A DNA stretch of 64,000 bases from Chitinophaga eiseniae (GCF_900167135.1 NZ_FUWZ01000001.1:1-64000); one strand, 5' to 3'; numbered from the stretch's first letter, positions 1-9,014 are shown. Program-made: numbers and translations. Notes: generated by a model from the letters alone, not told the origin.

Positions 1-82
1 GTCGCAGACTACGACGTTGATAGGTTACAGGTGTAAAGGTGGTAACATCACAGCCGAGTAATACTAATTGCCCGTAAGCTTT
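1..82 (+). rRNA. 23S ribosomal RNA, 3' end (partial)
   Basis: The window opens inside the 3' end of a 23S rRNA. The stretch around 55-75 (AGTAATACTAATTGCCCG) is the conserved end of the molecule that closes the terminal helix. A 5S gene follows on the same strand after a spacer of about 126 bases, as expected for a bacterial rRNA operon. The 3' boundary is estimated to within a few bases. The spacer (83-208) shows no tRNA. Confidence 0.85.
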
Positions 83-208
83 AATTTTCTTTATTACTGT
101 TAAGTTCGTATACAACTTTCCCGATATGTTATCTTATTGCGTGCTGCAAGGATAAGGTGATCACTCACCTGCTTCCTTACGACGGGAGACCGTCAACAGC
201 CAAAGATC

Positions 209-320
<112 letters not shown>

Positions 321-331
321 TTTATTAGGAA

Positions 332-366
332 AAGCCCTGATGTTCATACATCAGGGCTTTTTTGTT
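332..366 (+). terminator. rRNA operon terminator
   Basis: AAAGCCCTGATG and CATCAGGGCTTT form a perfect stem just after the 5S gene, followed by TTTTTGTTTT. This is an intrinsic terminator closing the rRNA operon. Confidence 0.85.
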
Positions 367-399
367 TTATATCTTCCCGTACCGTGCATGTAGCTCCCC

Positions 400-437
400 A
401 AAAAAATACCCACCGGAAAAACTGCTTTCCCGGTGGG
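400..437 (-). terminator. Terminator after the 482-1291 gene
   Basis: Read on the minus strand, CCCACCGG and CCGGTGGG pair around a short loop and are followed by ATTTTTTT. It lies 45 bases after the stop codon of the minus-strand lipoprotein gene and faces the rRNA terminator. Confidence 0.75.
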
Positions 438-481
438 CATCTATCTACCTGAAGTAAAAATCAAAAGATAATCTCCGCTGT

Positions 482-1291
482 TTATTTCTTTCTGAAATCA
501 TCATACCAGTGGGCGATATTCACAGATACGCCCATAGAAAATACCACCGGCTGGAAATAGTTGTTCATCCGGTCGTACTGGGTATTACCTTCTGTCAGTG
601 GCACGGCAATCAATAACTGCGACTGGAATTTTACATACTTGTAGCCGGCTCTCACCGTAAAAGTAGGCTCGTAGAATATGGTGGATTTGTCGGCAATGCG
701 AACAAAGTCGCTTTTGGCGGTGGCATCGTTCTCAAATGCACGGGGACCCATGTAGGTGTCGTAGAAATTCACGCAGGAAAAGCGGCTGCTGAAAGCTGCT
801 TCCACCACAGGATGCACAAAACCGATACTGGGCTGGATAAATATTTTGGAAAACCTGTTCCGCAACCGGAAATCTTCCTGGTTAACGCCTTCTTCACCCG
901 CACCGGAAGCCAGGGTCCTGAAGCTGCCTGCTCCTCCGCCGGCATACACATCAAAGACCATCCTTTTCTTTGGGTCCAGCGGTTTGAAAAAGCCGATGGC
1001 GCCTTCTCCCATGCCCCCACGGAGATCTCCGTTAATGAAGATATCATCAGAGGGATAGTTTTCCACTCCGGAGTTCACCTGGTATACATAATGGCCGTTG
1101 GCCATGATGGCAATGTTATTGGTCAGCGCGAAGGCTGCCTGCAGATTGTAGGGCGTAACGGCTGCCTTGAATTCATTTTTCTCCTTCAGGAGCGGTACGT
1201 TGGCCGAATTAGGCGCATAGATGTGTTTGGTACACGAGCTGAAACCCATAGCTGCAGACAGACATAGGACAGCGAGATAACGACGTTTCAT
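482..1291 (-). CDS. Outer-membrane-associated lipoprotein of unknown function
   Basis: The 269-residue product begins with a lipoprotein signal peptide ending in a FSSC lipobox (Cys20), so the mature protein is probably lipid-anchored in the envelope. The rest is rich in alternating hydrophobic/aromatic segments with repeated glycines (for example a GGGAGSF stretch near residue 118) and resembles the small outer-membrane beta-barrel proteins common in Bacteroidota. No enzyme motif is visible. The start lies 38 bases after the stop of the LacI-family gene on the same strand, so the two may be co-transcribed, and a terminator follows. The specific role is unknown; the barrel prediction is inference. 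Confidence 0.75.
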   Translation of the reverse strand: MKRRYLAVLCLSAAMGFSSCTKHIYAPNSANVPLLKEKNEFKAAVTPYNLQAAFALTNNIAIMANGHYVYQVNSGVENYPSDDIFINGDLRGGMGEGAIGFFKPLDPKKRMVFDVYAGGGAGSFRTLASGAGEEGVNQEDFRLRNRFSKIFIQPSIGFVHPVVEAAFSSRFSCVNFYDTYMGPRAFENDATAKSDFVRIADKSTIFYEPTFTVRAGYKYVKFQSQLLIAVPLTEGNTQYDRMNNYFQPVVFSMGVSVNIAHWYDDFRKK

Positions 1292-1329
1292 AAAGTTGCA
1301 GGGTATTGTTTAGTAATATTTGGTTGCTA

Positions 1330-2361
1330 TCAGTTGCTAACCATGGTTGATTCACGCTGGATCAGTTCCACCGGAAAAACGAAGTTTTTGGTGACTTTAC
1401 TGTTCTCTTCATGGTTGATCAGTTTCACGATCGTTTCCACTGCCTTTTGTCCCATGTTATAGCCCGATTGCTCGATGGTCGTGAGCGAAGGGGAGATAAT
1501 ACGGGAAGAGAGGTCGTTGGAGTAACCTACCACCTTTATTTGTCCAGGAATGGCAATGTTCCGTTTGTTGGCTTCCTGGATAAACGCCACCGCGGAACTG
1601 TCGTTGGCGGTAAACAGTCCGTCGGGGAGGTCACCTTTATCGAACAGTTCCCGTGCGGCCTGACCGGCGGCATCCATAGTAAGGTTATGGATATAAACCA
1701 GTTGTTCTTCATATGGAATGTTGTATTTGGCCAGTGCTTCCTTGTATCCTGAGAGCCTTTGCTGGTAAAGGTTGCAGGTCAGCTGACCGGAGAAATGCGC
1801 GATTTTTTTACAGCCTTGTTTGATCAGGTGTTCCGTGGCGAGAAAGCCGCCTTTAAAATCGTCTCCTGTGATGCTGTAGCCCGGAAAATCTACGGGCACG
1901 CGATCGTAGAACACGAGGGGGATATTATTTTTTATAAAAGGGCTGAAGTGGTCGAAGTTGGTGGTGAACATGGAAGCTACTGCCAGCAGGCCGTCTACCC
2001 GGAGGGAGTAGAAGGTATGTGCCAGTTCTTTCTCCATGGCCACGGTTTCATCGGATTGACCGATGACGATGCTGAAGCCGTATTTATGCGCCTCGTGCTG
2101 GATACCGCTGATAGCGGTGCTCTGGAAGTACATGGAAGTACGGGGGACGATCAGCCCTATGATGTTGGAACGTTTTTTACGCAGGCTGGAGGCTATCCAG
2201 TTGGGCACATAACCCATGTCCATTGCTGTCGCCTGTATTTTCTCGCGGGTTTCCTCGTTGATCAGCGGATTGTTCTGCAATGCGCGGGACACCGTGGATG
2301 CGGATAAATTCAGCTTTTGAGCAATGTCGTATATCGTTATTTTATTGGTGCGTTCTTTCAC
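1330..2361 (-). CDS. LacI-family transcriptional regulator
   Basis: The 343-residue length is typical of the family. The N-terminal helix-turn-helix (about residues 7-30, with YDIAQKLNLSASTVSRAL) and hinge (SSLRKKRSNIIG near 60-70) are classical LacI/GalR DNA-binding elements. The remainder is a periplasmic-binding-protein-like sensor domain, including the FTANDSSAVAF segment near 250 and VVGYSND near 275. Family members usually repress or activate sugar-use genes and respond to a sugar ligand. No carbohydrate gene is adjacent, so its targets may lie elsewhere; the only same-strand neighbour is the lipoprotein gene 38 bases downstream. The promoter carries a small inverted repeat that could be an autoregulatory operator. 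The ligand cannot be read from the sequence. Confidence 0.93.
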   Translation of the reverse strand: MKERTNKITIYDIAQKLNLSASTVSRALQNNPLINEETREKIQATAMDMGYVPNWIASSLRKKRSNIIGLIVPRTSMYFQSTAISGIQHEAHKYGFSIVIGQSDETVAMEKELAHTFYSLRVDGLLAVASMFTTNFDHFSPFIKNNIPLVFYDRVPVDFPGYSITGDDFKGGFLATEHLIKQGCKKIAHFSGQLTCNLYQQRLSGYKEALAKYNIPYEEQLVYIHNLTMDAAGQAARELFDKGDLPDGLFTANDSSAVAFIQEANKRNIAIPGQIKVVGYSNDLSSRIISPSLTTIEQSGYNMGQKAVETIVKLINHEENSKVTKNFVFPVELIQRESTMVSN

Positions 2362-2374
2362 TTTTGAGGCTGTA

Positions 2375-2417
2375 TTTACATTAAAGGTAAAGCTATATTA
2401 AGCAATTTCCACAACAA
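2375..2417 (-). promoter_or_regulatory. Promoter and possible operator of the LacI-family gene
   Basis: On the minus strand a TTG (2417-2415) is separated by 19 bases from TAGCTTTA (2395-2388), one mismatch from the Bacteroidota -7 consensus TAnnTTTG. The expected transcription start is near 2382, giving a leader of about 20 bases. The inverted repeat TTTAC-N7-GTAAA (2375-2391) overlaps the -7 box and start site, where a repressor would act. Confidence 0.5.
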
Positions 2418-2447
2418 TATAAACAGGCGTGCCGGAGGGGAGAGTAC

Positions 2448-2478
2448 AAAAAATCCCCTTCCGGATGCCGGAAGGGGA
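2448..2478 (-). terminator. Terminator of the first metalloprotease gene
   Basis: TCCCCTTCCGG and CCGGAAGGGGA form a perfect 11-bp stem with a three-base loop (2454-2478). On the minus strand it is followed by a run of six T, 30 bases after the protease stop codon. This is a strong intrinsic terminator that isolates the protease from the LacI gene. Confidence 0.9.
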
Positions 2479-2507
2479 CATGATAAATTTTCGTATATTC
2501 TTTACCG

Positions 2508-5060
2508 TTATTTAGGGTCCAGCGCTTTCGAAATGCGTGCGATGAGGTCCTGATAGTGATTGCGGGTAGAGGCATCACCGGAACCGGCAGCGGCGCGAAG
2601 ATCATTTCTGAGTGTGGAGAGTTGTGCACGGGCGATACCGGCGGCATCGGAGCGGGACGCGTTGGCAGCACCGAAACCAGGCATCGGGCTTGGTGAAGGC
2701 GGTGCGAGCATGCCGGCCAGGTTGTCTACATAGCCGCGTTGCAGGTTACGACGGTAGGCATCTACCGCTGTGTGCGCATATACTTCGGTGAAGATGGCCT
2801 TTTTCAGGTCGTTGAGCATTTCCACCGGTTGATAGGCGGCGGCGCCCAGGGCGGCTTCTGCAGCGCTCAGTTTATTGAGCGTGTTAACAGACAGCAGTCT
2901 GCCCAGTGTTGGCATTTGTGTGGATATTACGAGGGCGGTACCATCTCCGCCGATGCGGCTGAGCAGGTCCTGGTTTACCAGCCATTTAGGGGTGGTAAAC
3001 AGTTGCTGGGAGAGGAACTGGATGGCTTCTTTCTGGATAGCTTTCGGCACATACTCATATATGGGGCCTTCCTGCTCTACTGTTTTCGGTGTTTCATAAA
3101 TACCGCCAACATTCTTGGTAACATGGCCCATATAGCGGCCGAACTGCGATACTACTTCCTTGTACAGTTCGGAGAGGTTGCCATAGCCTTCGTTGCTGAC
3201 GCGGGTCCAGGCGAGCAGGTTGGGCATGATACGCTGCAGGTTTTTAATACCGTAGGCGCTGGCTTTCATGGCGTTGTCGCCGAGGTCTTCGTTCTGGGAG
3301 CGGGGATCGTTAGGATTGGACTCGGTGCCGAACCAATACTTTTTATCCTTCAGTTTTTCCACTGTCATTTTGTTGAGGATAGGCGTTTCTGCTTCCGGTG
3401 TTTTAGCATCGGGCAGCAGGTGGTATCCCCATTGGATGGCCCATTTATCGTAGTAGTTGATACGGGGATAGAGATCGGCGCCGGAGATGCCGTCACCGGG
3501 TTGCGCCACGTAGTTGAAGCGGGCGTAGTCCATGATAGAGGCGGCGTGGCCGTTCTTTTTCACCCATTCTTTATCGCGTAGTTTTTCCACAGGATAAGTA
3601 GAGCTGGAGCCGAAGTTGTGGCGGAGGCCCAGGGTGTGTCCTACTTCATGGGAGGAAACGAAGCGGATGAGATCGCCCATGAGTTCATCGCTGAACTGCA
3701 TTTTGCGGGCGCGTTCGTCGTTAGGGGAAGCCTGTACAAAGTACCAGTTGCGCAGCAGGCGCATCACGTTGTGGTACCAGTTGATATGGCTTTCCAGGAT
3801 TTCGCCGGAGCGGGGATCGTGTACGTGGGGGCCGCTGGCGTTGGGCACTTCAGACGGTTTGTATACGATAGCGGAGAAACGGGCGTCTTCGATAGACCAG
3901 GTAGAATCTTCCGCTTTTGTGGGCGCCATTTTAGCGATAATGGCATTTTTGAAGCCTGCTTCTTCGAAGGCCGACTGCCAGTCATTGACACCCATGATAA
4001 GATATTTGCGCCATTTGGCGGGGGTAGCCGGATCAATATAGAACACGATAGGTTTCTGTGGTTCCACGAGTTCACCGCGTTTATATTTTTCCATGTCTTC
4101 CGGTTTGGGTTCGAGGCGCCAGCGGGTGATCATCTGGAGTTTTTTCACGCCTTGCGGGTCTGCGTCGAAGTCGGTCACCCCGGTGGTAAAGAAGCCTACG
4201 CGGGGATCGAAATAGCGTGGTTTCATGGGGACAGCGGGGAGGAGTACCATGGAGCTGTTGAGTTCAACGGTAGCGAAGCCTCCCGGGGCTGGCGGTGCGC
4301 CGGGGGCAGAAGGGCCGCCCATGCGGGAATAGGTTTTAACGGTTTTGATTTCGGTGTTCATCGGGTAGGACCTTACATCGGAGATGTAGGATTTATCCGG
4401 TTGGGCGCCACCGAGTTTCAGCATATGTTTAACGGAGCCGTCGAAGAAGAGCACGTCGTTGTCGCCGGACATGTATTCGGTGAGGTCGATGACGTTGCCG
4501 TGGCCTGATTTGGAGAATGCTTTGATATCGAAGGCAGCTACTATTGGCTGGAGGTTGGAGTTCATTACCGCGGTAAACATCGGCTGGGTGGAGTCTTTCG
4601 ACACTTCCGAGTAGGAGATGTTTTTCAGGAAGATGCGGTTGTTGGGTCCTTTCTCGAAGCGGATGACGTTTTCGCCGATGATGTCACCGGAGAAGCCCAT
4701 CATCTGGGCGCGCAGGCCGGCTGCTGATTTGGAGATCCTGTTGACCACGAGGATATCTCTGCCGAGGAGGGAGTCGGCTATTTCGAAGAAATAGCGGTCA
4801 TCCTGTTTGTATATATTGAACAGGCCGGAGTCTGCGGCGGCTTTATCGGTGATTACCTCTGAGAAGGCTTTCACAGCGGGTTTGGGGCCTGGTTTGATCA
4901 TGGGAGGTTTGGCGGTGGTGTCTTTAGCGGGAGCTGTGGAAGCTGGCGGCGCGGCGTTTTTCTTTTTCCGCTGGGCGGCAGCGGGTAGTGAAACGGCTGT
5001 TGCAAGGCAGGCGATACCGGCCGCTGCGAGCATTCGTTTCAATTGGCGTGGTGTGTGCAT
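2508..5060 (-). CDS. Exported metzincin-like zinc-dependent metalloprotease
   Basis: The start at 5060 is preferred because it begins directly with a signal peptide (MHTPRQLKRMLAAAG, cleavage after PAAAQ); the open frame extends to 5201 but the extra 47 residues look non-coding. The product is then 850 residues. HEVGHTLGLRH at residues 471-481 fits the metzincin zinc motif HExxHxxGxxH, and SIMDYARFNYVAQPGD about 60 residues later fits the Met-turn. This matches the large DUF5117/DUF5118/DUF4953-type zinc proteases of Bacteroidota (family by recall, not by search). It should cleave proteins in the periplasm or outside the cell. A paralogue with the same motifs lies at 34580-37195 beside a SusCD pair, whereas this copy stands alone between its own terminator and a long upstream region. 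Confidence 0.9.
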   Translation of the reverse strand: MHTPRQLKRMLAAAGIACLATAVSLPAAAQRKKKNAAPPASTAPAKDTTAKPPMIKPGPKPAVKAFSEVITDKAAADSGLFNIYKQDDRYFFEIADSLLGRDILVVNRISKSAAGLRAQMMGFSGDIIGENVIRFEKGPNNRIFLKNISYSEVSKDSTQPMFTAVMNSNLQPIVAAFDIKAFSKSGHGNVIDLTEYMSGDNDVLFFDGSVKHMLKLGGAQPDKSYISDVRSYPMNTEIKTVKTYSRMGGPSAPGAPPAPGGFATVELNSSMVLLPAVPMKPRYFDPRVGFFTTGVTDFDADPQGVKKLQMITRWRLEPKPEDMEKYKRGELVEPQKPIVFYIDPATPAKWRKYLIMGVNDWQSAFEEAGFKNAIIAKMAPTKAEDSTWSIEDARFSAIVYKPSEVPNASGPHVHDPRSGEILESHINWYHNVMRLLRNWYFVQASPNDERARKMQFSDELMGDLIRFVSSHEVGHTLGLRHNFGSSSTYPVEKLRDKEWVKKNGHAASIMDYARFNYVAQPGDGISGADLYPRINYYDKWAIQWGYHLLPDAKTPEAETPILNKMTVEKLKDKKYWFGTESNPNDPRSQNEDLGDNAMKASAYGIKNLQRIMPNLLAWTRVSNEGYGNLSELYKEVVSQFGRYMGHVTKNVGGIYETPKTVEQEGPIYEYVPKAIQKEAIQFLSQQLFTTPKWLVNQDLLSRIGGDGTALVISTQMPTLGRLLSVNTLNKLSAAEAALGAAAYQPVEMLNDLKKAIFTEVYAHTAVDAYRRNLQRGYVDNLAGMLAPPSPSPMPGFGAANASRSDAAGIARAQLSTLRNDLRAAAGSGDASTRNHYQDLIARISKALDPK

Positions 5061-5595
5061 TTGATTGATTGGTTTTTGTGTAACGTTCGATTTTTTTAAA
5101 ATGGGATTGCAATTACGTACATAAAGTATTAACTTATGAGGAAAATCCATAAGCGTATGAAAGGGCGTAGGAATGGAAAAAAGGAGGGTTGAAGGCGGCA
5201 ATGGAAGTTCACACAGTAGTTGTCACACCAACTTTTTTATGTAATCATTTATTGTTATAGTACATAATATTTTCATATAGTAGCATGTGGGTAGGGCAAA
5301 TGACATTCCGCTACAGTGTTGAATTTGCCAGGGGAGGATTTGAAAAAGTGTGCAGACGGGTAAGCTAAAACCAATTAGCTATGCCTCAAAGTGTTGACTG
5401 GCGCGGGAATAAATATGTTCTCAGTTTTGTAAGATTTCTGTTGGAACATTTGAATTTTTTCTTAAATTGTGCGTCCAACTTTGAAAAAAATTAAACGCTT
5501 TCAAATCTTTGGGACAGTAACAGTTTAAGAGGACTGCAATATTATTGGTTATTTGCTAATGTAAGTGTTTGCTCAAAACAAAAAACAAGTGGTTG

Positions 5596-5618
5596 AAAAG
5601 CCCTATAGTGGGGCTTTT
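5596..5618 (+). terminator. Small GC/AT hairpin, terminator-like
   Basis: AAAAGCCC and GGGCTTTT form a perfect 8-bp stem with a seven-base loop, followed by a T-rich stretch some 20 bases later. It precedes the exbB promoter and could end transcripts entering from upstream, although no gene on the plus strand is known there. Confidence 0.4.
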
Positions 5619-5659
5619 GTGGTGCTAGGTTAATTTTTGTGGGTTTTTTTGGGCTGCAC

Positions 5660-5689
5660 TTGTTTTTTTGGGCCAACCTTATAACTTTG
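5660..5689 (+). promoter_or_regulatory. Promoter of the exbB-exbD-exbD-tonB operon
   Basis: TTG at 5660-5662, a 19-base spacer and TAACTTTG at 5682-5689 match the Bacteroidota housekeeping promoter (TTG, 19-21 bases, TAnnTTTG). The predicted start near 5696 gives a leader of about 120 bases before the ATG at 5818. Confidence 0.7.
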
Positions 5690-5817
5690 CGAATCGCTCA
5701 TTAAAGAGTAAATTAAAGGGTAAATTGAGTGCTGGGAAGCATTCCACAATGAGAAATTGTAAATCGTAACTTCTAACAAACAATAGTTTAATTTTTAACA
5801 CTAAAATTTCAATCAAC

Positions 5818-6672
5818 ATGGCTGAGACTAAAACAACTGTGACTGCAGCTACAGCTAAGGCTTCTTCTCATCAACCTAAAAAGTCGTCCAACCTGTTCGC
5901 GGCGTTGGCTGTGCCTATCTGTTTAGTGATAGGATTTCTGTTTTTCTTCTTTGTATTAGGTAATCCAGCCAACTTCCAAGGTAATAATCCAGATGGGCAC
6001 CCAATTGATTCTGGTATTGGCAAGTGGTTTGGTACTGTTTACAAAGGTGGATATGTAGTACCGGTATTGATTTCTGTATTGCTCGTTTGTCTGACTTTCG
6101 TAATTGAGCGTTTCCTGTACCTGTCAAAAGCTAAAGGTAAATTCAGCGGTTCTGAGCTGGTACGTAAAGTACAATATCACCTGGCCAACAAAAATGTTGA
6201 CGCTGCTTTAGCTGAGTGCGACAAACAGAAAGGTTCTGTAGGTAACGTGCTGAAAGCTGGTCTGAAAAAGTACAAAGAAATGGTTACCAACTCTGAGCTG
6301 GACACTGAGCAGAAGATCCTGACCATTAAAAACGAAGTTGAAGAAACTACTGCCCTGGAACTGCCGATGATGGAAAAGAACCTGGTGTTCCTGTCTACCA
6401 TTGCTTCCGTAGCTACCCTGCTGGGTCTGTTCGGTACAGTATTGGGTATGATCAAAGCGTTCTCTGCGATGTCTTCCGGTGGCGCACCAGACTCTGCACA
6501 GCTGGCATTGGGTATCTCCGAGGCGTTGATCAACACCGCACTGGGTATCGGTACTTCCGCTATCGCGATCATCATGTATAACTACTTTACTACCAACATC
6601 GATGGTATCACTTATGCTATTGATGAGTCCGGCTTTACTTTAACACAGAGCTTTGCTGCAAACCACAAATAA
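5818..6672 (+). CDS. exbB: MotA/TolQ/ExbB proton-channel family protein
   Basis: The 284-residue inner-membrane protein has an extra N-terminal hydrophobic segment (about 27-47), a second at 78-100, a long cytoplasmic stretch, and two further transmembrane helices (about 186-210 and 228-252). The latter contain the family signature ATLLGLFGTVLGMIKAF and the small-residue helix with SEALINTALGIG. ExbB forms the pentameric channel that, with ExbD, turns the proton gradient into movement of TonB. It heads a four-gene operon: exbD genes follow at 58 and 66 base gaps, then tonB. The N-terminal extension is common in Bacteroidota members. Assignment as ExbB rather than TolQ rests on the tonB gene in the operon. 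Confidence 0.93.
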   Translation: MAETKTTVTAATAKASSHQPKKSSNLFAALAVPICLVIGFLFFFFVLGNPANFQGNNPDGHPIDSGIGKWFGTVYKGGYVVPVLISVLLVCLTFVIERFLYLSKAKGKFSGSELVRKVQYHLANKNVDAALAECDKQKGSVGNVLKAGLKKYKEMVTNSELDTEQKILTIKNEVEETTALELPMMEKNLVFLSTIASVATLLGLFGTVLGMIKAFSAMSSGGAPDSAQLALGISEALINTALGIGTSAIAIIMYNYFTTNIDGITYAIDESGFTLTQSFAANHK

Positions 6673-6730
6673 TTTTGTGGAATTTCAGCGGTTTTGAATC
6701 TATTTAAAGTAAACCATAAAAAAAGTAAAG

Positions 6731-7396
6731 ATGCCTAAAGTTAAAATGCCCAGGAAAAGCACGGCTATTGACATGACAGCAATGTGTGATGTGGCTTTTC
6801 TGCTCTTAACTTTCTTTATGCTGGCGACGAAGTTCAAACCGGATGAACCGGTAACGGTAGTTACCCCGTCTTCTATCAACACTACCCTTTTACCTGATTC
6901 TGACGTGTTATTATTCACTGTAGATAAGGATGGCAGAGTGTTTTTCAGCATGGACGGCCAAGCTAAAAGAAAAAAAATGATCGAGGACCTGAACACACAG
7001 TTCAAACTTGGTCTGACTGACAAAGAAGTAAAGAGCTTTGTTACCGGTGCAAGTGTTGGTACCCCGATCAAAGACCTGAAAACTTACCTGTCTGTTTCTG
7101 AAGACGAGCGTAAAAAACAGGGTCTTGATAAAGGAATCCCTACCGATTCCGCAAACAATGAGTTAAAAACCTGGATCGAGTATGGTATGGCTGCGCAGGG
7201 AGGCAACTTCAACAAACTGAAGTACTGTATCAAAGCGGACAACGCCACTCCTTATCCCAAGATCAAGGAAATTCTGGATACCTTCAAAGAGAAGCATATT
7301 CAGAAGCTCAACCTGGTAACGAACCTGAAAGCTGCCCCTCCCGGTACTGCCGCATGGCAGGAAGAGCAGGGCGGTGCTCATGGTAAGAAAGAGTAG
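6731..7396 (+). CDS. exbD: ExbD/TolR-family biopolymer transport protein (first copy)
   Basis: The 221-residue protein has the ExbD layout: a short basic cytoplasmic N terminus, one transmembrane helix (about residues 18-37) and a periplasmic domain. The helix segment MTAMCDVAFLLLTFFML carries the aspartate that relays protons in ExbD/TolR. The periplasmic part is longer than in E. coli ExbD (about 140 residues in total), with an insert in the middle before the conserved NATPYPKIKEILDTF segment. It sits between exbB and a second exbD. Paired but different ExbDs are usual in Bacteroidota Ton motors; the two may form a heterodimer, which is inference. Confidence 0.92.
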   Translation: MPKVKMPRKSTAIDMTAMCDVAFLLLTFFMLATKFKPDEPVTVVTPSSINTTLLPDSDVLLFTVDKDGRVFFSMDGQAKRKKMIEDLNTQFKLGLTDKEVKSFVTGASVGTPIKDLKTYLSVSEDERKKQGLDKGIPTDSANNELKTWIEYGMAAQGGNFNKLKYCIKADNATPYPKIKEILDTFKEKHIQKLNLVTNLKAAPPGTAAWQEEQGGAHGKKE

Positions 7397-7462
7397 TAAA
7401 CGGCAGCACTGACTTCCTGGCCTGGAAGGCTGCTGATTTAAAAACGAAAAAAAAGAGCTACT

Positions 7463-8050
7463 ATGGCAGAAATGGATACCAGCAGTAGTGGTGGTGGGAA
7501 GAAACACGGTGGAACGAAATCGAAGAAGCAGTCTACCCGCGTAGACATGACTCCGATGGTGGACCTGGGTTTTCTTCTGATTACCTTCTTCATGCTTACC
7601 ACGACGATGAGCAAGCCCAAGACCATGGACTTGATCATGCCAAAAGATACCAAGGATGAGAAAGAGCAGAACAAAGTAAAAGAAAGTACTGCGCTGACCA
7701 TCCTGCTGGGAAAAGACAACAGAGTATACTATTATGAAGGTTTGGCACAGGACCCGAATGCATCTGCCAATCCTGACTTCTTCAAGGCTTCTTCCTTTGC
7801 CAACAAAGGCGGTATCCGCGATGAGATCATCAGGAAAAGGGATGAAGTGTCCAAACTGAGGAATGCAAAAGGAGAGCCGGAAGATGTGGTAGTTATCATT
7901 AAAGCCGATGACGACGCCACCTACGCCAACTTTGTGGACATTCTGGACGAAATGGCGATCAACCGCATACAGCGTTATGCCACCGTTGACATCAGCGACC
8001 AGGACAAAACATGGATCAAGCAGACAGAAAATGCTAACGGCGTAAAATAG
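7463..8050 (+). CDS. exbD: ExbD/TolR-family biopolymer transport protein (second copy)
   Basis: The 195-residue protein starts with a glycine/lysine-rich cytoplasmic tail followed by MTPMVDLGFLLITFFML, the ExbD helix with its proton-carrying aspartate. The periplasmic domain ends with the ADDDATYANFVDILDEMAI segment typical of the family. It lies 66 bases after the first exbD and 52 bases before tonB, so it belongs to the same operon. It is only distantly similar to its neighbour, so this is an old duplication. Confidence 0.92.
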   Translation: MAEMDTSSSGGGKKHGGTKSKKQSTRVDMTPMVDLGFLLITFFMLTTTMSKPKTMDLIMPKDTKDEKEQNKVKESTALTILLGKDNRVYYYEGLAQDPNASANPDFFKASSFANKGGIRDEIIRKRDEVSKLRNAKGEPEDVVVIIKADDDATYANFVDILDEMAINRIQRYATVDISDQDKTWIKQTENANGVK

Positions 8051-8102
8051 CCTTTGTGGAATTAATCAAATTTTTGCATCCATATAAAAATTACAATCAA
8101 CA

Positions 8103-8939
8103 ATGGATTCAGCTAAAATCTTAAAGTCCGATTTTCTTGATATCCTGTTTGACGGCAGGAACAAGGACTATGGGGCTTATGATCTGAGGAGGCAGTATAA
8201 CAAGCGGGTGCGGAATGCCATTCTGGGTACCGTGTCTTTGTTCGTCGTGTTCTTCCTGGCTTATATCATCACCAACTACGTAAAAGCTTCTGAAGGTGAA
8301 AACAACAAGAAGCCGGTGATCCAGGAGATCAAGATGGAAGACGTGAAACTTCCGGATGATCCGAAAACACCACCACCGCCTCCTCCTCCGCCGGCACCAC
8401 CGCCGCCGGTTAAACCGTCAGTTCAGTTCACCCCTCCGGTGATCAAGAAAGATAACGAAGTACCACCGGAAGAAGAACCGCCAAAACAGGCCGACATTAA
8501 AGAAAAATCCATCAGCACCAAAACTGTGGAAGGTGACCCGAACGGTATCGATGCGGGCCTGCTGGAAGATAGTAAAGGTACTGGTGTGGTAGAAGCGCCT
8601 CCTGCTCCTGCAAAAGAAGAGATCTTCACTTTCGTAGAGCAGCCTCCTACCTTCCCTGGTGGTGAGGAAGCGCTGGCCAAATACCTGAGCAAAAACATCC
8701 GTTACCCACGCGTTGCGCAGGAAAACGGTATCTCCGGTACTGTATTCGTACAGTTCGTAGTTGACTCAGAAGGTAACATCAAAGATGTGAAAACAGTAGG
8801 CGCTGCAAAAGGCGGTGGTCTGGAAGAAGAAGCTGTGCGCGTGGTGAAAACCATGCCTAAATGGAAAGCTGGTAAGCAAAACGGCCGCCAGGTTTCTGTA
8901 CAGTTCAACCTCCCGATCCGCTTTACACTGCAAGAGTAG
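8103..8939 (+). CDS. tonB: Energy transducer TonB
   Basis: The 278-residue protein has the TonB plan: a cytoplasmic N terminus with the Bacteroidota signature DYGAYDLRRQYNKRV, one transmembrane helix (about 38-60), a proline-rich spacer (around 85-110) that spans the periplasm, and a C-terminal TonB domain (about 195-278) including FPGGEEALAKYLSKNIRYP and the final RFTLQE. It transfers energy from ExbBD to TonB-dependent receptors by binding their TonB box. The SusC proteins in this window are plausible clients. It is the last gene of the operon and is followed by a strong terminator. Confidence 0.94.
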   Translation: MDSAKILKSDFLDILFDGRNKDYGAYDLRRQYNKRVRNAILGTVSLFVVFFLAYIITNYVKASEGENNKKPVIQEIKMEDVKLPDDPKTPPPPPPPPAPPPPVKPSVQFTPPVIKKDNEVPPEEEPPKQADIKEKSISTKTVEGDPNGIDAGLLEDSKGTGVVEAPPAPAKEEIFTFVEQPPTFPGGEEALAKYLSKNIRYPRVAQENGISGTVFVQFVVDSEGNIKDVKTVGAAKGGGLEEEAVRVVKTMPKWKAGKQNGRQVSVQFNLPIRFTLQE

Positions 8940-8960
8940 TACTACTACATCATATTACAC

Positions 8961-9000
8961 AAAAGCCCCGTTTCAAGCTGATTGAAACGGGGCTTTTGAT
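8961..9000 (+). terminator. Terminator of the exbB-tonB operon
   Basis: AAAAGCCCCGTTTCAA and TTGAAACGGGGCTTTT pair perfectly around GCTGA, 21 bases after the tonB stop, and are followed by GATTTTTAG. It is an intrinsic terminator and may act in both directions. Confidence 0.9.
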
Positions 9001-9006
9001 TTTTAG

Positions 9007-9014
9007 TACCTTTG
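9007..9014 (+). promoter_or_regulatory. -7 element of the mnmE promoter
   Basis: TACCTTTG matches TAnnTTTG exactly. A TTG lies 22 bases upstream (8982-8984) inside the tonB terminator stem, so the promoter and terminator overlap. Expected start near 9021, leaving a short leader of about 19 bases before the ATG at 9040. Confidence 0.55.

Larger units (their letters stand above)
5061..5817. other. Divergent intergenic region between protease and exbB
   Basis: This 757-base AT-rich region separates the minus-strand protease from the plus-strand Ton operon. Its left part must hold the protease promoter; a weak -7-like TACTTTAT on the minus strand (5121-5128) is the only candidate. The right part holds a short hairpin and the exbB promoter. 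An ATG-initiated frame of 37 codons at 5381-5494 has no support as a gene. No RNA gene or repeat was recognised in 5202-5590. Confidence 0.6.

Noticed and set aside
83-208. 23S-5S spacer considered as holding a tRNA
   Set aside because: No cloverleaf, no TPsiC-like GTTCGANNC segment in a suitable position and no CCA end were seen.
5381-5494. 37-codon frame upstream of the exbB promoter
   Set aside because: Too short, no start signals, and nothing recognisable in the translation. The region is better explained as promoter DNA.
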